Part shown: piece after piece, positions 60,888-64,000 of the stretch
Numbering within the stretch: position 1 is the first letter of the stretch
How the letters are laid out: each line of letters opens with the position of its first letter
Assembly (NCBI GenBank): GCA_905171695.1
Contig: LR991653.1
Coordinates: forward strand, 896,258-960,257
DNA length: 64,000 bases
DNA from: Candidatus Methanoperedentaceae archaeon GB37
GTDB lineage: Archaea > Halobacteriota > Methanosarcinia > Methanosarcinales > EX4572-44
Direction: 5' to 3'
Position numbers and translations under genes: made by a program
The notes under the pieces: generated by a model
What the model saw: only the letters and a program-made list of their open reading frames with translations
Databases searched by the model: none
Told to the model about the DNA's origin: nothing

Positions 60888-61775
60888 ATGGTAAATGAAA
60901 TCAAGGTTAAATCGATACTGAACAAACACAAAAAGAGAGATGATTGGTTTCTTGATGACTATTCTGTAAATCCTTACTCCGGTTGTTCTTTTAATTGTAT
61001 TTACTGCTACATAAGAGGAAGTAAATATGGAGAAAATATGGTAAAGACTTTATCGGCAAAAATAAACGCCCCGGAACTTCTGGAAAAACAGCTTTCAAGA
61101 AGAGCAAAGAGAGGAGAATATGGAATTATTGCACTCTCATCTTCAACGGAGCCCTACATGCCAATTGAAGAAAAACTGAAGTTGACAAGAAAATTGCTTG
61201 AGATAATTCTGAAGTATAGATTTCCTGTTGAAATTGCTACTAAATCAAAACTTGTTTTGAGAGATTTGGATTTATTAAAAGAGATTGATAAGAATGCAAT
61301 TTTGCCAGATGATTTGGAACCTAAACTGAAACACGGAGTAATTATCTCCTTTTCCATCTCAACTCTGGACGAGAAATTGGCTAAAATTCTTGAACCGGGA
61401 GCTCCTAAACCTATAGAGAGATTGGAAGCGATGAAAAGATGTAAAGAGAGGGGATTTTTTACTGGAATATGTTTTATTCCTGTTTTGCCGTTTTTATCAG
61501 ATTCTGAGGAACAAGTTGAGGAAACGATAAAAACTGTGAAGGAATATGGAGCAGATTTTATTTTTATTGGTGGCTTAACTTTATTTGGTAAAGGTCCAGC
61601 AGATTGTAAGGCTCTTTATTACAAATTTTTGGAAAAATGTCATCCTGATCTTGTGCCAAAATATAAGAGTTTATACAGAATCTTTTTTGCACCATCAAAA
61701 GAATATCAAAAAGAGCTTGAAGAAAAATCAAGGAGGTTGTGTGAGAAATATGGAATCAAGAATAGGATTATCTAA
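60888..61775 (+). CDS. Radical SAM protein, SplB-like (COG1533)
   Basis: 295 residues from the ATG at 60888 (a GTG at 60879 lies earlier). YSVNPYSGCSFNCIYCYIRG carries the CxxxCxxC iron-sulfur motif (about 31-38). Then IIALSSSTEPYMPIEEKLKLTR, PVEIATKSKLVLRDLDLL, VIISFSISTLDEKLAKILEP and GFFTGICFIPVLPFLSD follow the COG1533 spore-photoproduct-lyase-like family. Substrate unknown. It ends cassette A, 57 bases before its attC-like site. Confidence 0.87.
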   Translation: MVNEIKVKSILNKHKKRDDWFLDDYSVNPYSGCSFNCIYCYIRGSKYGENMVKTLSAKINAPELLEKQLSRRAKRGEYGIIALSSSTEPYMPIEEKLKLTRKLLEIILKYRFPVEIATKSKLVLRDLDLLKEIDKNAILPDDLEPKLKHGVIISFSISTLDEKLAKILEPGAPKPIERLEAMKRCKERGFFTGICFIPVLPFLSDSEEQVEETIKTVKEYGADFIFIGGLTLFGKGPADCKALYYKFLEKCHPDLVPKYKSLYRIFFAPSKEYQKELEEKSRRLCEKYGIKNRII

Positions 61776-61832
61776 TGGTGGCTTCGGGACGGAACGCTTC
61801 GTCGCTCCGCTCCTCGCCCTCACTCCGTTCGG

Positions 61833-61915
61833 GTCATATAACACGGGCTATATGGCTCACTTTGTTCGCCCAAATTCCCCTTCGGGGAACTTCAGATACG
61901 CTCGGAACGTTATCT
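61833..61915 (+). repeat. attC-like site of cassette A (array 2)
   Basis: R'' GTCATATAAC (61833-61842), arm ACGGGCTATATG, core GCCCAAATT CCCC TTC GGGG AACTTC, arm AGATACGCTCGG, R' GTTATCT (61909-61915). The 10-base R'' is the exact inverse complement of the cassette start at 59357-59366. The inner CCCC/GGGG stem and AACTTC are shared in form with the other sites. Confidence 0.72.
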
Positions 61916-61970
61916 GAAATGGCGCTTAGAAAGAAGCTTAGCTTATTGAAATATTGGGAGATGTAGAAAA

Positions 61971-63452
61971 ATGGAAAAAGAGATTGTAGATATTATCCTT
62001 GCAATAGTTCAGATAGGAACGCTAATTGCTTTGATCATATATGTAATAAAAACATGGCAGATTGCTTCTGCCTCAAAGAAATCAACAGAGGTATCGGAAG
62101 AGATTCTTAAGGAAATGAAAGAATCTCGAGACCAAGAGATTGCACCATATGTAGTTGCCTACTTTGATATTCCTTATGGCAAGTATTGGATATATCTTGT
62201 TATAAAGAATGTAGGCAAAAGTGTTGCAAAGAATGTCAAGTTGGAATTTCAACCTCCACTTAAGAACAGCGAGGGAGAAAAGATAAATGATATACCTCTC
62301 ATAAAGGAAGGAATTGGCTCAATACCTCCAGGGTATGAAATACGAACCTTTTTTGATAGCGGAATTTCCTATTTCAACAAAAGTAACTTACCTTTAACTT
62401 ACAAGGTGAAAATTTCCTATTCTGGAGGATTACGATCAGATACAAGAAATATAGAACAAATAATGGATTTATCTGCATTCAAAGGTTTATCTTTTCTAGA
62501 TGAGAAAGGGATGCATGAACTTGTAAAGGAAGTTGAAAAGTTAGTTAAACACAATGACAATATAAGGCAGAAGTTGGAGAAAGTGGCAAATAACTTAGCT
62601 GATGGTGTTTGGCTCAAGAACCCAGACTTTTTGATAACTGGTTTACAGTTAGAACCAGAGTTATGGAACTCAGGCGCATTGACAAAACTAATTGAATTTA
62701 AGACACTATGGACGTCGGTTTACGGTGGGGAACACGAAAAACTTGTAGATCCATTTCTTGCAGATTTGAAAAACAAATCTGTCATCATTGGCTCGCAGCT
62801 TCTTATTATTGCTTCCAGTGCTTCTTCTAACGTTCCATCTGAACTAGTGGATCGTTTAGTCGAAATCGCAGTTAAATTGTCCGAATTAGGAAGAGCACGT
62901 TTTTACATTGATGGAGGAAAATTAGTTAATGATTTTGATAAACTTGGAAATTGCATTATAACTCTTATAGATGAAACCATCGAACAGATCAAAGTACAAA
63001 GCGCGCCACTTCAGCTAACAGCAGATAAAAGGCTTCGCTACGCTTCGCCCAAAATTGCCTTTGGCAACTTCTTTTACCCGCAAAACGTTAAGCTAAATTT
63101 TCTCTTCGAGAAAACTACGCTCGCAGTGGATTTTCGGCGGCTCAAAAACTCTCCGTTCGCTTCGGTGCTATCGCCCTCGGAGAACAAAAGGATACGTGGC
63201 TCGCTCACGTTCGCCCAAATTGCGCTTTACGGCGAAACTTCACATATCCCCAGAACGTTACCTGAACACCCTGAGATTCTCCGTCCACCCCTTACAACTT
63301 GTCCCCTACATCTTTTATATCACTTTCTCAAGCGTCATATCAAACATTTTCTTTGTCTCACGTGCCAAGCCTTCTGGAAGTCCTTTTATGTCGAGGCTGA
63401 GAAATCCTCGTATGATCATGCCGATTGCTTCGTCTTCAGAGAATCCTCTTGA
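61971..63452 (+). CDS. Membrane-anchored protein of unknown function; ORF runs through two attC-like sites
   Basis: One N-terminal helix (about 4-27, DIILAIVQIGTLIALIIYVI), then a coiled linker and a beta-rich domain (about 60-160: YWIYLVIKNVGKSVAKNVKL, YKVKISYSGGLRSD) followed by a helical region to about residue 348. The protein-like part ends near 63005; the frame then stays open through the attC-like sites at 63006 and 63179 and on opposite the sufD gene, stopping only at 63450-63452. Its true 3' end was probably lost or is unterminated. No family recognised. A+T-rich. Confidence 0.65.
   Translation: MEKEIVDIILAIVQIGTLIALIIYVIKTWQIASASKKSTEVSEEILKEMKESRDQEIAPYVVAYFDIPYGKYWIYLVIKNVGKSVAKNVKLEFQPPLKNSEGEKINDIPLIKEGIGSIPPGYEIRTFFDSGISYFNKSNLPLTYKVKISYSGGLRSDTRNIEQIMDLSAFKGLSFLDEKGMHELVKEVEKLVKHNDNIRQKLEKVANNLADGVWLKNPDFLITGLQLEPELWNSGALTKLIEFKTLWTSVYGGEHEKLVDPFLADLKNKSVIIGSQLLIIASSASSNVPSELVDRLVEIAVKLSELGRARFYIDGGKLVNDFDKLGNCIITLIDETIEQIKVQSAPLQLTADKRLRYASPKIAFGNFFYPQNVKLNFLFEKTTLAVDFRRLKNSPFASVLSPSENKRIRGSLTFAQIALYGETSHIPRTLPEHPEILRPPLTTCPLHLLYHFLKRHIKHFLCLTCQAFWKSFYVEAEKSSYDHADCFVFRESS
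63006..63093 (+). repeat. attC-like site of cassette B (array 2)
   Basis: R'' CCACTTCAGCTAAC (63006-63019), arm AGATAAAAG, core GCCCAAAATT GCC TTT GGC AACTTC, arm CTTTTACC, R' GTTAAGC (63087-63093). It is 12 of 14 complementary to the cassette B start. Arms pair with one wobble. Confidence 0.68.
63179..63263 (+). repeat. attC-like site at the right end of array 2
   Basis: GGAGAAC (63179-63185), arm GGATACGTG (63190-63198), core GCCCAAATT GCG CTTTA CGGC GAAACTTC, arm CACATATCC (63241-63249; one wobble), R' GTTACCT (63257-63263). The R'' box is not complementary to the segment start at 63087, so a deletion or composite event is likely. GC-rich TTCGCTTCGG tracts at about 63150 may be the debris of another site. 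Confidence 0.55.
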
Positions 63453-64000
63453 CATGATGTATCGTATCTCTTCCTCTGCAATCTTTCCGACTGCTGCTTC
63501 GTGCGAGAGGTCAAGATTCTTCCTTTGCGCCTTCAGTTCGGGTACTGATTCGATCATCGAGGTATCTGATAGCATAAGCCCTCTGCACTCCAGGTGTCCT
63601 CGTATCTCCTCTGCTTCACCCGTGAGATTTCCTCTCGCCATGATTTGCGCATCGTCTGCTGCGATTGCTCGTGATATGATCTCTCCTCTGCTACCCTTTC
63701 CCTTGAAGACTATGCGTGAGCCAACGTCGATCTTCGAGTTTTTTGGTGCGTATATCATCGACTGGAATGTTGCTCGTGAGTTCTCACCCACGCAGTATGC
63801 GGTCGGATACATCTGGAGGGATCTTACAGGTGTCATCATGATATAATTACTGATGAATACTCCGTCATCTTCTATCCGTGCGGCACTTCGTGGTCTTGCC
63901 TCGACCTTGCCTGCCCAGTTGTGAACCATTGTGAAGGTGATCTTTGCGCCTCTCTTTACGTAGAACTCTGATACTCCAAGGTGCAGGGCTGAGCTTATCC
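63315..64000 (-). CDS. SufB/SufD family Fe-S assembly protein, partial
   Basis: The frame runs from the window edge (64000) to a TAA at 63315-63317. The visible 227 residues begin ALHLGVSEFYVKRGAKITF and continue VHNWAGKVEARPRSAARIED, MYPTAYCVGENSRATFQSM, EIISRAIAADDAQIMARGN, HLECRGLMLSDTSMIESVPE, SHEAAVGKIAEEEIRYIMSRGF and EDEAIGMIIRGFL: the beta-helix and C-terminal helices of SufB/SufD. It is part of the scaffold that assembles iron-sulfur clusters. The start, and probably a sufC neighbour, are outside the window. A HEAAVGKI His and a Cys (HLECRGL) are kept. Confidence 0.93.
   Translation of the reverse strand, partial: ISSALHLGVSEFYVKRGAKITFTMVHNWAGKVEARPRSAARIEDDGVFISNYIMMTPVRSLQMYPTAYCVGENSRATFQSMIYAPKNSKIDVGSRIVFKGKGSRGEIISRAIAADDAQIMARGNLTGEAEEIRGHLECRGLMLSDTSMIESVPELKAQRKNLDLSHEAAVGKIAEEEIRYIMSRGFSEDEAIGMIIRGFLSLDIKGLPEGLARETKKMFDMTLEKVI

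Larger units (their letters stand above)
59357..63263 (+). mobile_element. Integron-like cassette array 2 (two to three cassettes, no integrase)
   Basis: Cassette A (59357-61909) begins GTTATATGAC, the perfect inverse complement of its R'' box GTCATATAAC (61833-61842). It carries AbrB, Cys-rich peptide, two HEAT proteins and a radical SAM gene. Cassette B (61909-63087) begins GTTATCTGAAATGG, matching its R'' CCACTTCAGCTAAC (63006-63019) inverted at 12 of 14 bases. A short third segment (63087-63257) with no gene ends at a third attC-like site; its start does not match. All genes are A+T-rich and read toward their attC. Neighbours are ordinary chromosomal genes. Confidence 0.68.

Noticed and set aside
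1-64000. Integron integrase (tyrosine recombinase) in the window
   Set aside because: No open frame shows the Arg-His-x-x-Arg-Tyr pattern of such enzymes; the arrays are therefore described as lacking an integrase here.
1-64000. tRNA or rRNA genes
   Set aside because: No GTTCRANNC-type T-arm with a matching cloverleaf and no rRNA-like sequence was found by reading the intergenic regions.

Overview
The window is a stretch of chromosome from a methanogen-related euryarchaeon (methanogen, ANME or alkane-oxidising lineage). The archaeal character is clear: an exosome/proteasome superoperon, topoisomerase VI, aPelota, aIF6, L31e/L37Ae/L39e/S19e, PurP, archaeal-type AlaRS and AspRS, and PGF-CTERM surface proteins. 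The methanogen-type chemistry comes from a methyl-CoM reductase activation ABC protein (AtwA, component A2), an F420-hydrogenase-beta-like protein, an archaeoflavoprotein and a nitrogenase-like oxidoreductase of the kind that includes CfbD. I saw no tRNA, rRNA or CRISPR array.

Layout. 1-7.7 kb: amino-acid and nucleotide metabolism (PLP enzyme, pheA, argB, serB, a phosphoribosyltransferase, aspS) and a GXGXG protein. 7.8-12 kb, minus strand: psmA-SBDS-rrp4-rrp41-rrp42-L37Ae. 12-20 kb: ubiX, then a secreted-protein island of two PGF-CTERM proteins, a third anchored protein, a DUF5678 plus retropepsin-like pair and an A+T-rich protein of unknown function. 20-27 kb: alaS, a 17-bp minisatellite of about 24 copies, an IS630 remnant, nadE with a dead glutaminase domain, and pelota. 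27.4-34 kb: purP and the ATP-grasp/Nif3/phosphoesterase operon, split by a cassette array carrying restriction genes. 34-42 kb: archaeoflavoprotein, mobA, pspAB-htpX, top6A-top6B and the nitrogenase-like gene. 42-49.6 kb: decayed sequence, an IS630 copy, coaBC, MBL nuclease, DUF655, an FrhB-TrmB fusion and an IS6-like remnant. 49.6-58.7 kb: trpEG, the S19e-PDCD5-L39e-L31e-aIF6 operon, an M42 peptidase, atwA with a V4R and a PAC2 gene. 58.8-64 kb: small zinc proteins, a second cassette array and a SufB/SufD gene running off the edge.

The main discovery-type observation is two arrays of integron-like gene cassettes with no integrase in the window. Five attC-like imperfect palindromes share a core (GCCCAAAyT, short stem, AACTTC) and end in GTT-type sites. 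In three cassettes the first 10-17 bases are the inverse complement of the cassette's own terminal R'' box, as cassette chemistry predicts. All complete genes in these cassettes point toward their attC. Array 1 (28.68-31.55 kb) holds a ThaI-like restriction-modification pair and an HSDR_N-type nuclease, and interrupts the end of an ATP-grasp gene. Array 2 (59.36-63.26 kb) holds AbrB, a tiny Cys-rich protein, two HEAT proteins, a radical SAM enzyme and a membrane-anchored protein.

Other features: four decayed copies of one IS6-like element; in-frame TAG codons in two accessory genes; and, in many genes, a GT-rich 5' part giving way to an AC-rich 3' part of the coding strand.
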